In this document: piece after piece, positions 33,968 through 42,197 of the stretch
How the letters are laid out: the number at the start of each line of letters is the position of its first letter
Numbering within the stretch: the first letter of the stretch is position 1
NCBI RefSeq assembly: GCF_035994185.1
Contig: NZ_CP108538.1
Location: forward strand, 7,629,501 to 7,693,500
Length of the DNA stretch: 64,000 bases
Direction: 5' to 3'
Source: Streptomyces sp. NBC_01217
GTDB lineage: Bacteria; Actinomycetota; Actinomycetes; Streptomycetales; Streptomycetaceae
Translations under genes and position numbers: made by a program
The notes under the pieces: generated by a model
Told to the model about the DNA's origin: nothing
What the model saw: the letters and a program-made list of their open reading frames with translations, nothing else
The model's database searches: none

Positions 33968-34945
33968 GTGCAACGCCCCCACGCAACCGCCGCGTTGGCC
34001 TGTTCCGCCGCCCTGCTTCTCGCCGCGCTCACCGCCTGTGACTCCACCCCCGAGGCGGACACCCGGAAACCCACGACGCCGGGCCATGTGACGGCGCAGG
34101 CCAGCAGCGCCACCTCTGTACACGTCATGTGGGAGCAGGCCTCCGACAACAAGGCGGTCGCCGGTTACGAGGTCTACCGCGAGGGCGAGAGGGTCAAGTC
34201 CGTCCCGGCGGCCAAGGTGATGATCGACGTCGACGGGCTGACCGCCTCGACCGCGTACGCCTTCACCGTCCGGGCCCGTGACGCCGCCGGGAACCTCTCC
34301 GCGCCGAGCGCCGCCGCCGCCGTCACCACGCCCGCCCCGACCCCCGCCGACCATGAACCGCCGACCCGCCCGGTGAAACTGCGCGGCGCGGCGGACGGCA
34401 GCCGGGCGGCGGACCTCTCCTGGGGCGGCTCGACGGACGACGTCGGCGTCACCTCCTACGACATCTACCAGGAGGACTCCCGGATCCACAGCGTGCCCGG
34501 CACGCAGACCACGGCGCATCTGACCGGACTGCGCCCCGGCACCGTCTACACCTTCACCGTCCGCGCGCGCGACGCCGCCGACACCTCCTCGCCGGACAGC
34601 AACGCCCTGGATCTCACCACCGTGTCCGCCCCGGGCGCACCGGCCAGTACCGCCCCCACCGACCTGCGGATCAGCAACCGGGTCCAGGGCAAGGAGTACG
34701 CCATCGACCTGGACTGGAAGCAGCCCGAGACGGGCGGCGGGATTCCGGCGTACCAGCTCTTCATGGACGGCCGGCTGACCACCACGATCGTGTGGGGCTC
34801 CACCCCGCCCGCAGGCCGGGCGCACTACCGGCTTACCGTCAGCGACCCACGCGGTACCCGCTACTCGATGAAGATCCGCGCCAAACTGCCGGACGGGAAG
34901 TGGGGAGACTTCTCCGCCCAGCGCACGGTCGTGCTCGGCGGCTGA
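33968..34945 (+). CDS. Fibronectin type III lipoprotein
   Basis: A 325-residue surface protein. A signal with lipobox (LLAALTACDS) is followed by two clear FN3 domains: TPGHVTAQASSATSVHVMW...AAAVTTP and PTRPVKLRGAADGSRAADLSW...ALDLTTV. A third, diverged beta domain from about residue 225 (TDLRISNRVQGKEYAIDLDW) may bind ligands. GTG 33968 is chosen because GGAAGG sits seven bases upstream. No catalytic domain is present. It may be a carbohydrate- or wall-associated module. Confidence 0.8.
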   Translation: MQRPHATAALACSAALLLAALTACDSTPEADTRKPTTPGHVTAQASSATSVHVMWEQASDNKAVAGYEVYREGERVKSVPAAKVMIDVDGLTASTAYAFTVRARDAAGNLSAPSAAAAVTTPAPTPADHEPPTRPVKLRGAADGSRAADLSWGGSTDDVGVTSYDIYQEDSRIHSVPGTQTTAHLTGLRPGTVYTFTVRARDAADTSSPDSNALDLTTVSAPGAPASTAPTDLRISNRVQGKEYAIDLDWKQPETGGGIPAYQLFMDGRLTTTIVWGSTPPAGRAHYRLTVSDPRGTRYSMKIRAKLPDGKWGDFSAQRTVVLGG

Positions 34946-35018
34946 CGGACCCCCGGAATCGGCGTGCGGGACACGGCAGCGGCTGCGGCCGAAGCTCAGC
35001 TGATCGTAGCCGCGTGGC

Positions 35019-36638
35019 TCAGGCCAGTTGCTCGTACGCCGGAAGCGTCAGGAAGTCCGCGTAGTCCTGGTCCAGCGACACCTGGAGCAGCAGGTCGTGG
35101 GCCTGCTGCCACTTGCCGGAGGCGAAGGCATCCTCGCCGACCTCCGCCCGGATCGCGGCGAGTTCCTCGGCCGCGACCTTGCGGGCCAGGTCCGCCGTGG
35201 CGTGTGCGCCGTTCTCGAAGACCACGTCGGCGTTGATCCACTGCCAGATCTGCGAGCGCGAGATCTCCGCGGTGGCCGCGTCCTCCATCAGGTTGAAGAT
35301 GGCGACGGCTCCCATGCCGCGCAGCCACGCCTCGATGTAGCGGATGCCGACCGCGACGGCGTTGCGCAGGCCGTCGTACGTGGGCTTGGCATCCAGGGTG
35401 TCGATGGCGATCAGGTCGCCCGCTGCCACGGAGACGTCCTCGCGCAGGCGCTCCTTCTGGTTCGGCTTCTCGCCGAGCACCGCGTCGAAGGAGGCCATGG
35501 CGATCGGGACCAGGTCGGGGTGGGCGACCCAGGAGCCGTCGAAGCCGTCGTGGGCCTCGCGGTCCTTGTCGGCCTTGACCTTCTCGAACGCGACCTTGTT
35601 GACCTCGGCGTCGCGGCGGGACGGGATGAAGGCCGCCATGCCGCCGATCGCGTGCGCGCCGCGCTTGTGGCAGGTGCGGACGAGGAGTTCGGTGTACGCG
35701 CGCATGAACGGGGCGGTCATCGTCACCGCGTTGCGGTCCGGGAGGACGAACTTGGCTCCGCCGTCACGGAAGTTCTTGACGATGGAGAAGAGGTAGTCCC
35801 AGCGGCCCGCGTTCAGTCCGGAGGCGTGGTCGCGGAGTTCGTAGAGGATCTCCTCCATCTCGTACGCGGCGGTGATCGTCTCGATGAGGACGGTCGCGCG
35901 GACGGTGCCCTGCGGGATGCCGACGTAGTCCTGGGCGAAGACGAAGATGTCGTTCCAGAGGCGGGCCTCCAGGTGCGACTCCGTCTTCGGGAGATAGAAG
36001 TACGGGCCCTTGCCGAGGTCGATGAGGCGCTGGGCGTTGTGGAAGAAGTAGAGGCCGAAGTCGACCAGGGCGCCCGGCACCGGGGTGCCGTCGAGCTGGA
36101 GGTGACGCTCGTTCAGGTGCCAGCCGCGCGGGCGGGTGACGACCGTCGCGAGCTCGTCGGCGGGCCTGAGGGCGTACGACTTGCCGGAGCCGGGGTCCGT
36201 GAAGTCGATGGTGCGGCTGTACGCGTCGATCAGATTCAGCTGGCCGAGGATCACGTTCTCCCACGTGGGGGCGGAGGCGTCCTCGAAGTCGGCGAGCCAG
36301 ACCCTGGCGCCCGAGTTCAGGGCGTTGATGGTCATCTTGCGGTCGGTCGGACCGGTGATCTCCACCCGGCGGTCGTTCAGCGCGGCCGGGGCCGGCGCGA
36401 CCTGCCAGGAGTCGTCCGCGCGGATGGCCGCCGTCTCGGGCAGGAAGTCCAGCGTGGAGGTACGGGCGATCTCCGCGCGGCGCTCACCCCGGCGGGCGAG
36501 CAGCTCGTCACGGCGGGGCGTGAACCGCCGGTGCAGCTCGGCCACGAACGCGAGTGCCGCGTGGTTGAGGACCTCGTCCTGCCGGGGCAGGGGCTCGGCA
36601 TCGACGATGGCCAGCGGGGACGGCGCTGGTGCGGACAT
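35019..36638 (-). CDS. aceB: Malate synthase A
   Basis: Condenses glyoxylate with acetyl-CoA to malate, draining glyoxylate from purine breakdown into the TCA cycle. The 539 residues fit isoform A. Landmarks are DFEDASAPTWENVILGQLNL, RPRGWHLNERH, the catalytic region LIETITAAYEMEEILYELRDH, NFRDGGAKFVLPDRN and WQWINADVVFENG, with the catalytic Asp nearer the C-terminus. No isocitrate lyase is adjacent. The tandem type-A palindromes and one type-B palindrome upstream tie it to the allantoin/glyoxylate genes. Confidence 0.95.
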   Translation of the reverse strand: MSAPAPSPLAIVDAEPLPRQDEVLNHAALAFVAELHRRFTPRRDELLARRGERRAEIARTSTLDFLPETAAIRADDSWQVAPAPAALNDRRVEITGPTDRKMTINALNSGARVWLADFEDASAPTWENVILGQLNLIDAYSRTIDFTDPGSGKSYALRPADELATVVTRPRGWHLNERHLQLDGTPVPGALVDFGLYFFHNAQRLIDLGKGPYFYLPKTESHLEARLWNDIFVFAQDYVGIPQGTVRATVLIETITAAYEMEEILYELRDHASGLNAGRWDYLFSIVKNFRDGGAKFVLPDRNAVTMTAPFMRAYTELLVRTCHKRGAHAIGGMAAFIPSRRDAEVNKVAFEKVKADKDREAHDGFDGSWVAHPDLVPIAMASFDAVLGEKPNQKERLREDVSVAAGDLIAIDTLDAKPTYDGLRNAVAVGIRYIEAWLRGMGAVAIFNLMEDAATAEISRSQIWQWINADVVFENGAHATADLARKVAAEELAAIRAEVGEDAFASGKWQQAHDLLLQVSLDQDYADFLTLPAYEQLA

Positions 36639-36760
36639 GAGCTGTCACTCCTTCAGCGGGCGGTGCGGGCGGCGTCTCACGGCCGCCGGGTCGCCTGAAA
36701 CGGCACGGCGTGCCAGGGCTCCGGGATACGGCGGTGGGCGCCGTCCGGCATGCAGAGGGC

Positions 36761-36814
36761 TTCTGACCAGTGGATAGTAGTTTCCTCATAGTGGAAGTTC
36801 AATGGTTTGTTGAT
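36761..36814 (-). promoter_or_regulatory. Composite operator region upstream of malate synthase
   Basis: Three sites lie side by side. A weak type-A TTCTG-ACCAG-TGGAT (36761-36775) is followed 21 bases on by type-A TTCCT-CATAG-TGGAA (36782-36796). Immediately after comes type-B TTCAAT-GGTTT-GTTGAT (36798-36814). They lie 120-180 bases before the ATG and are the only place where both operator types abut. Confidence 0.6.
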
Positions 36815-36872
36815 GTCGAGATTCTCCGGGTCGACAGAAGTCGTGCGGCACTGGCGCGCAGTGCCGGTGCGT

Positions 36873-37478
36873 TCATTCAAGGTGCTTCAGGTCCTCCACC
36901 GTGTCGATGTCGTACGCCTGAGCCACATCGGAACACTCGACGAGCGTGATCGCATCGTGGTGCGCCCGCAGATACACCCGAGCGCCCTGGTCACCCACCG
37001 CTTCCGCCGTGATGTCCGCCCACCGGTCGGCCCCGAACAGCACCGGATGGCCGCGTTCCCCGTCGTACGAGGCGGCCGCGAGACTCGTCCGGGAGCGATA
37101 CGCCGATCGCACCCGCGCCACCGCGTCCGCGCCGATGCCCGGCTGGTCGACCAGGAGGACGAGCGCCGCGTCGGCCCCGGTACCGGCGAGTGCCCCGAGT
37201 CCCGCCCGCAGTGACGAGCCCATGCCCTCGGTCCACTCGGGGTTGACGGTCACCGTGCAGCCGGAGAGGTCGGCGCGGGCGCGTACCTCCTGCGCCGCGG
37301 CGCCCAGGACCACGTGGATGCCGTCGCAGCCGCCCTCCCGCAGCACGCGTACCGCGTGCTCCACCAGCGGCCGGCCGCGGTGTTCCAGCAGTGCCTTGGG
37401 CCGCCCGCCCAGTCGTCGCCCACCGCCCGCGGCGAGCAGGAGTCCGGCGACCACCGGGATTCGTGTGGTTCGAGTCAT
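36873..37478 (-). CDS. MobA-like NTP transferase (probable molybdenum cofactor cytidylyl-/guanylyltransferase)
   Basis: A 201-residue nucleotidyltransferase of the NTP_transf_3 fold. It begins with the nucleotide-binding signature GLLLAAGGGRRLGGRPKALL (residues 11-30), has metal-binding LLVDQPGIG near 108, and GHPVLFGADRW. MocA/MobA relatives activate molybdopterin for xanthine-dehydrogenase-type enzymes. Its location beside purine-catabolic genes supports that role, though no xanthine dehydrogenase is in the window. ATG 37478 fits the family start; longer extensions are basic and not conserved-looking. Confidence 0.8.
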   Translation of the reverse strand: MTRTTRIPVVAGLLLAAGGGRRLGGRPKALLEHRGRPLVEHAVRVLREGGCDGIHVVLGAAAQEVRARADLSGCTVTVNPEWTEGMGSSLRAGLGALAGTGADAALVLLVDQPGIGADAVARVRSAYRSRTSLAAASYDGERGHPVLFGADRWADITAEAVGDQGARVYLRAHHDAITLVECSDVAQAYDIDTVEDLKHLE

Positions 37479-37710
37479 GCGCACTGGATACCCCGGACAC
37501 ACCCACTTTGCGCAAGTGGGCGAAGGCGGTCGGCGGCGGCGCCTTCCGTCGGGACACCTGTACGTCACCCTTGCGGGAGGCCCTGAATTCTGTCCCCGGA
37601 GTGGCGCTCGACACCTGTCATGGCGTTAACTTGCCCGCGTCCCGGGACACTTGACCGCGGTCCGGGGCCCGGTCGAAACACTGGCACAAGGATGTGCGAG
37701 GGGGAGTGCT

Positions 37711-38025
37711 TTGTTGCGAAGCGTGGGGCAGACGCTGGTGACCAGCAGTGGTGAGGATCCGAGGGTGACGGAGCTGCGTACGGCCGTCTCCCGACTCCGT
37801 CGTGAGCTGGCGGGGCATCCCCGGGAGTTTCCGGACCGGGGCATCGCCGAGGACGAGCTGGCCGCGCTCGACGCGATGGCGATGAGCGGCGTCCCCGAGA
37901 TTCCGCGGCTGCGCCGTTCGCTGCTGCTGATCGCGGGGGCGATCGGCTCGGTCAGCGCACTGGCCTCCGCGCTCAGGGACGTACGGGTGGCCGTGGACCT
38001 CTTCGGCGAGCCGCCACGCCGCTGA
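37711..38025 (+). CDS. Conserved hypothetical protein
   Basis: A 104-residue protein. TTG 37711 follows GAGGGGGAG at workable spacing, but other starts are possible. A helical N-terminal part (DPRVTELRTAVSRLRRELAGH) is followed by ELAALDAMAMSGVPEIPRLRRSLLLIAGAIGSVSALASAL, containing one weak hydrophobic helix. I recall similar streptomycete proteins annotated only as DUFs. It lies between the nucleotidyltransferase and allR on the opposite strand. Confidence 0.6.
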   Translation: MLRSVGQTLVTSSGEDPRVTELRTAVSRLRRELAGHPREFPDRGIAEDELAALDAMAMSGVPEIPRLRRSLLLIAGAIGSVSALASALRDVRVAVDLFGEPPRR

Positions 38026-38083
38026 CGTACGGCAGCTGAGCCGGGCCCCGGCGAACGGGCCCCGGCGGCGCCGTTCGACGCGC

Positions 38084-38884
38084 TCAGCCGGTGGTGCCGC
38101 TGCCGGCCAGTGCGTCGGACAGCTCCTTCGCGGCCTGCTGCAGGATCGGCACGATCCGCTCCGTCGCCGCCTCCGTCACCCGGCCCGCCGGACCCGAGAT
38201 CGAAATCGCGGCCGAGTTGGGGGAGTTGGGGACGGAGACCGCCAGGCAGCGCACCCCGACCTCCTGCTCGTTGTCGTCCACCGCATAGCCGAGCCTGCGG
38301 ACCTGCTCCAGTGCGTCGAGAAAGCCGTCGGGCGTGGTGATCGTCTTCTCGGTGGCGGCCGGCATTCCGGTACGGGCGAGCAGTGCCCGCACCTCCTCCG
38401 GGGGCGTGTGCGCCAGCAGCGCCTTGCCGACGCCCGTGGAGTGGGGGAGCACCCGGCGGCCCACCTCGGTGAACATGCGCATCGAATGCTTGGACGGCAC
38501 CTGCGCCACGTACACGATCTCGTCGCCGTCGAGCAGCGCCATGTTCGCGGTCTCGCCGGTCTCCTCGACCAGGCGCGCGAGATACGGGCGGGCCCAGGTG
38601 CCGAGCAGCCGGGAGGCGGACTCGCCAAGCCGGATCAGGCGCGGGCCGAGCGCATAGCGCCGGTTCGGCTGCTGGCGCACATACCCGCAGACCACCAGTG
38701 TGCGCATCAGACGGTGAATGGTGGGCAGCGGGAGACCGCTGCTCGCGGAGAGCTCGCTCAGCCCGACCTCGCCCCCCGCGTCCGCCATCCGTTCCAGCAG
38801 ATCGAAGGCGCGCTCAAGGGACTGCACACCACCGCTGGAAGCGGCGGGCTTGGAGTCGGAAGTGCTGGCGTGGGACGGCGGCAC
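38084..38884 (-). CDS. allR: IclR-family regulator, probable AllR
   Basis: A 266-residue repressor-type regulator. An N-terminal winged HTH (VQSLERAFDLLERMADAG, LSELSASSGLPLPTIHRLMRTLVVCGYV) is followed by an IclR ligand domain (GRRVLPHSTGVGKALLAHTPPEEV, GYAVDDNEQEVGVRCLAVSV). It is divergent from the allantoinase-allantoicase operon, exactly where AllR is encoded in streptomycetes, and such proteins respond to allantoin-pathway intermediates. GTG 38884 has AGGA eight bases upstream. It is the best candidate for binding the 15-base palindromes in the block. Confidence 0.88.
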   Translation of the reverse strand: MPPSHASTSDSKPAASSGGVQSLERAFDLLERMADAGGEVGLSELSASSGLPLPTIHRLMRTLVVCGYVRQQPNRRYALGPRLIRLGESASRLLGTWARPYLARLVEETGETANMALLDGDEIVYVAQVPSKHSMRMFTEVGRRVLPHSTGVGKALLAHTPPEEVRALLARTGMPAATEKTITTPDGFLDALEQVRRLGYAVDDNEQEVGVRCLAVSVPNSPNSAAISISGPAGRVTEAATERIVPILQQAAKELSDALAGSGTTG

Positions 38885-39068
38885 GTCAACGGTCCTTTCG
38901 AGGCGGAAGAGCGGGTGCCCCGCCCGGCGAGGCACCCAGCAGCCTACCGGGCGGTTCCCGATCGGCCCACTGCTCCGGGCGCGGCGTCCTGGCCGGTCAG
39001 GGCATGCTTGTCCCGGTGTCTGCGGTCGGTGGGGCAGTTCTGCGGTGCCGCATTGGTCCCATCTTACG

Positions 39069-39104
39069 TTCCGCTCTGCGAAATCGTTCTTTTACCCTGT
39101 GGAA
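39069..39104. promoter_or_regulatory. Type-A-like tandem sites in the allR/allB gap
   Basis: TTCCG-CTCTG-CGAAA (39069-39083) and TTTTA-CCCTG-TGGAA (39090-39104), again with centres 21 bases apart. They are weaker matches than at gcl and hyi, but the spacing supports them. Confidence 0.5.
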
Positions 39105-39191
39105 ATCTTTGGTTTCGGGTGCGGGTGGTCCGCCGGCCGCCCGGCGGGGAAAGTGGGGCCTTGACGGCTCCGGATCCCGAGTGAAGACTCC

Positions 39192-39208
39192 TTCAACAGT
39201 TCGTTGAA
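39192..39208 (+). promoter_or_regulatory. Perfect type-B operator before allantoinase
   Basis: TTCAAC-AGTTC-GTTGAA, a perfect 6-5-6 palindrome, 48 bases before the GTG start of allantoinase. It is the best copy of this family in the window. Confidence 0.75.
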
Positions 39209-39256
39209 TCTGTCAGCCGTCAACCAGTGGCCAAAGGTCCGAAGTGAGGAGCACGG

Positions 39257-40600
39257 GTGTCCGGTGCGGACGTGAATCTGGTACTGCGCTCGACGCGTGT
39301 CGTCACCCCGGACGGGACGCGCCCCGCAGCGGTCGCCGTCGCCGACGGGAGAATCGACGCCGTCCTGCCGTACGACACCGGGCTGCCGGCCGGTGCCCGG
39401 TCGGAGGACTTCGGTGACGACGTCCTGCTGCCCGGCCTCGTCGACACCCATGTCCATGTGAACGACCCCGGCCGCACCGAGTGGGAGGGCTTCTTCACCG
39501 CCACCCGCGCTGCGGCGGCGGGCGGCATCACCACCCTGCTCGACATGCCGCTCAACTCCCTCCCGCCGACCACCACCGTCGCCCATCTGCGCACCAAGCA
39601 GCAGGTGGCCGCCCCCAAGGCGCACATCGACACCGGGTTCTGGGGCGGGGCGATCCCGTCCAACGTCAAAGACCTGCGGCCGCTGTACGAGGCCGGGGTG
39701 TTCGGCTTCAAGTGCTTTCTCTCGCCCTCCGGCGTCGACGAGTTCCCGGAGCTCGACCAGGAGCAGCTGGCCCGGTCCATGGCCGAGATCGCCGGTTTCG
39801 GCGGACTGCTGATCGTGCACGCCGAGGACCCGCGCCGTCTGGCCGCCGCCCCGCAGCGCGGCGGGCCCGCGTACGCCGACTTCCTCGCCTCCCGGCCCCG
39901 GGACGCCGAGAATGCCGCGATCGAGGGACTCATCGCGCACGCCAGGCGGCTGAACGCCCGGGTCCATGTGCTGCACCTCTCCTCCGCAGACGCGCTGGCG
40001 ATGATCGCCGCCGCCAGGCGCGAGGGCGTACGGATCACCGTCGAGTCCTGTCCGCACTTCCTCACCCTCACCGCCGAGGAAGTCCCCGACGGCGCCACGG
40101 AGTTCAAGTGCTGCCCGCCGATCCGGGAGGCCGCCAACCAGGACGCGCTGTGGGACGGACTGGCCGACGGGACGATCGACTGCATCGTCTCCGACCACTC
40201 GCCGTGCACCACCGACCTCAAGACACCGGACTTCGCCTCCGCCTGGGGCGGCATCTCCTCCCTCCAGCTGGGTCTTCCCGCCATCTGGACCGAGGCCCGC
40301 AGGCGCGGCCACTCCCTCGACGACGTCGCCCGCTGGATGTCGGTCGCCCCCGCGGCACTGGCCGGACTGAGCCGCAAGGGGGCCATCGAGGCCGGTCGCG
40401 ACGCCGACTTCGCCGTCCTCGCCCCCGACGAGACCTTCACCGTCGACCCCGCCGAACTCCTCCACCGCAACCGGGTCACCGCCTACGCCGGGAAGACCCT
40501 GCACGGCGTCGTGCGATCGACCTGGCTGCGCGGCGTACGGATCGCGGCGGACAACGCCGTCGCCGAACCCACCGGACGCCTCCTCGAAAGGAACCACTGA
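39257..40600 (+). CDS. allB: Allantoinase
   Basis: Zinc amidohydrolase opening allantoin to allantoate; 447 residues. It has [23 protein letters not shown] (first metal HxH and substrate Arg), the carbamylated-lysine region [40 protein letters not shown], and the last metal Asp in CIVSDHSPC with the [12 protein letters not shown] motif typical of allantoinases. GTG 39257 is preceded by GAGGAG. It is the first gene of an allB-alc operon (two bases to the next gene) and is divergent from allR. Confidence 0.95.
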   Translation: MSGADVNLVLRSTRVVTPDGTRPAAVAVADGRIDAVLPYDTGLPAGARSEDFGDDVLLPGLVDTHVHVNDPGRTEWEGFFTATRAAAAGGITTLLDMPLNSLPPTTTVAHLRTKQQVAAPKAHIDTGFWGGAIPSNVKDLRPLYEAGVFGFKCFLSPSGVDEFPELDQEQLARSMAEIAGFGGLLIVHAEDPRRLAAAPQRGGPAYADFLASRPRDAENAAIEGLIAHARRLNARVHVLHLSSADALAMIAAARREGVRITVESCPHFLTLTAEEVPDGATEFKCCPPIREAANQDALWDGLADGTIDCIVSDHSPCTTDLKTPDFASAWGGISSLQLGLPAIWTEARRRGHSLDDVARWMSVAPAALAGLSRKGAIEAGRDADFAVLAPDETFTVDPAELLHRNRVTAYAGKTLHGVVRSTWLRGVRIAADNAVAEPTGRLLERNH

Positions 40601-40602
40601 CC

Positions 40603-41718
40603 ATGACGGCGACAGCCCGTTTCACCGGCGACGCGAATCCGTACGGCGGCGGCGACCCCTATGCCGACTACCGCACCGCCGACCTCCCCTTCACCGATCT
40701 CGTCGACCTCGCCGACCGCCGCCTCGGCGCGGGCGTGATCGCCGCCAACGACGAGTTCTTCGCCGAGCGCGAGAACCTGCTGAAGCCGGAGCCCGCCGAG
40801 TTCGACCCCGAGCGCTTCGGTCACAAGGGCAAGATCATGGACGGCTGGGAGACCCGCCGCCGTCGCGGCACGGGCGCCGGCCGGCCGCACCCCACGGACG
40901 AGGACCACGACTGGGCGCTGGTACGGCTCGGCGCGCCCGGAGTCGTACGCGGCATCGTCGTCGACACCGCCCACTTCCGAGGCAACTACCCGCAGGCGGT
41001 CTCCGTCGAAGCGGCCTGCGTCCCCGGCTCCCCGTCGCCCGAGGAACTCCTCGCGCCCGGCGTGAAGTGGACAACGCTTCTGCCGCGTACGGCCGTTGGC
41101 GGGCACGCGGCCAATGGCTTCGTCGTCGCGGCCGAGCAGCGCGTCACCCATCTGCGGGTGAACCAGCATCCCGACGGCGGGATCGCCCGCCTGCGGGTGT
41201 ACGGCGAGATCGTCCCCGACCCCGCCTGGCTGGCCGCCCTCGGCACCTTCGACCTGGTCGCCCTGGAGAACGGCGGCACGGTCGAGGACGCCTCCGACCG
41301 CTTCTACTCCCCGGCCACCAACACCATCCGGCCCGGCAGGTCCCGCAAGATGGACGACGGCTGGGAGACCCGCCGCCGACGGGACAGGGGCAACGACTGG
41401 ATCCGCTACCGCCTCGTCGAGCAGGCGGAGATCCGCGCAGTCGAGATCGACACCGCGTATCTGAAGGGCAACTCGGCGGGCTGGGCGAGCCTTTGTGCCC
41501 GCGACGGGGAGGGCGGCGACTGGACCGAGGTGCTGCCCAGGACACGGTTGCAGCCCGACACGAACCACCGCTTCGTCCTGCCGGAGGCGGTACGGGCCAC
41601 GCACGTCCGGATCGACATCTTCCCGGACGGCGGCATCTCACGACTGCGGCTGTTCGGCTCACCGACGCGGGAGGGAGCCGCACGGCTGGTCGCGCGTCAC
41701 CGCGAGTCGGCCGGCTGA
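40603..41718 (+). CDS. alc: Allantoicase
   Basis: Hydrolyses allantoate to ureidoglycolate and urea. The 371-residue protein has two tandem jelly-roll allantoicase repeats, each with MDGWETRRRR (residues ~84 and ~248, where the second reads MDDGWETRRRR) and a following VDTAHFRGNYP or IDTAYLKGNSA motif. Each repeat ends with VTHLRVNQHPDGGIARLRVYG or THVRIDIFPDGGISRLRLFG. It starts two bases after allB, so it is co-translated or coupled. The next enzyme, ureidoglycolate lyase, is not in the window. Confidence 0.95.
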   Translation: MTATARFTGDANPYGGGDPYADYRTADLPFTDLVDLADRRLGAGVIAANDEFFAERENLLKPEPAEFDPERFGHKGKIMDGWETRRRRGTGAGRPHPTDEDHDWALVRLGAPGVVRGIVVDTAHFRGNYPQAVSVEAACVPGSPSPEELLAPGVKWTTLLPRTAVGGHAANGFVVAAEQRVTHLRVNQHPDGGIARLRVYGEIVPDPAWLAALGTFDLVALENGGTVEDASDRFYSPATNTIRPGRSRKMDDGWETRRRRDRGNDWIRYRLVEQAEIRAVEIDTAYLKGNSAGWASLCARDGEGGDWTEVLPRTRLQPDTNHRFVLPEAVRATHVRIDIFPDGGISRLRLFGSPTREGAARLVARHRESAG

Positions 41719-41727
41719 GCCCTCGGT

Positions 41728-41749
41728 GGCACACCGGTCACGGTGTGCC
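41728..41749 (+). terminator. Terminator after allantoicase
   Basis: GGCACACCG-gtca-CGGTGTGCC, a perfect 9-bp stem starting nine bases past the stop. Confidence 0.75.
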
Positions 41750-41788
41750 CGATGAGTCCGCGTCCATGGCATATGGGATCCTGGAGGC

Positions 41789-42118
41789 ATGATCTTCATC
41801 GCCGTCAAATTCACCGTCCACAGCGCCGAACGCGACAACTGGCTCCCGGCCGTGGAGGACTTCACCCTCGCCACCCGGATGGAGCCCGGGAATCTCTTCT
41901 TCGAGTGGTCGTACAGCGTCGAGAACCCCGACCAGTACGTCCTGCTGGAAGCCTTCGCCTCGCCCGAGGCCGGAGAGGCCCATGTGAAGTCGGAGCACTT
42001 CGCGGCGGCGATGGACCGCATGGCGGATCTCGTCGCCGAGGCGCCGGAGATCATCAACGTCGAGGTGCCGGGCGAGGGTTGGTCACGGATGACGGAGCTC
42101 ACCCCGCGCTCGCAGTGA
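41789..42118 (+). CDS. Antibiotic biosynthesis monooxygenase (ABM) domain protein
   Basis: A 109-residue dimeric alpha+beta-barrel protein: MIFIAVKFTVHSAERDNWL, FTLATRMEPGNLFFEWSYSVENPDQYVLLEAFAS and HVKSEHFAAAMDRMADLV. Such proteins are cofactor-free quinol monooxygenases or heme-related enzymes, often without a known substrate. It is read alone between two hairpins. Confidence 0.85.
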   Translation: MIFIAVKFTVHSAERDNWLPAVEDFTLATRMEPGNLFFEWSYSVENPDQYVLLEAFASPEAGEAHVKSEHFAAAMDRMADLVAEAPEIINVEVPGEGWSRMTELTPRSQ

Positions 42119-42121
42119 GCC

Positions 42122-42167
42122 GTACGCGGGTGTGTCCGCGCCGGGCGAGGCGAACACACCCACGTAC
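42122..42167. terminator. Bidirectional terminator between ABM gene and aldo/keto reductase
   Basis: GTACGCGGGTGTGT and ACACACCCACGTAC pair over 13 of 14 bases in the convergent gap. Confidence 0.75.
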
Positions 42168-42197
42168 CCACGGCGGACGCCGCGATGTGACAGCCGC

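Noticed and set aside
37479..37568. Extended N-terminus of the MobA-like protein
   Set aside because: The added residues are Arg/Pro-rich and unlike the family; ATG 37478 directly precedes the nucleotide-binding motif at the usual distance.
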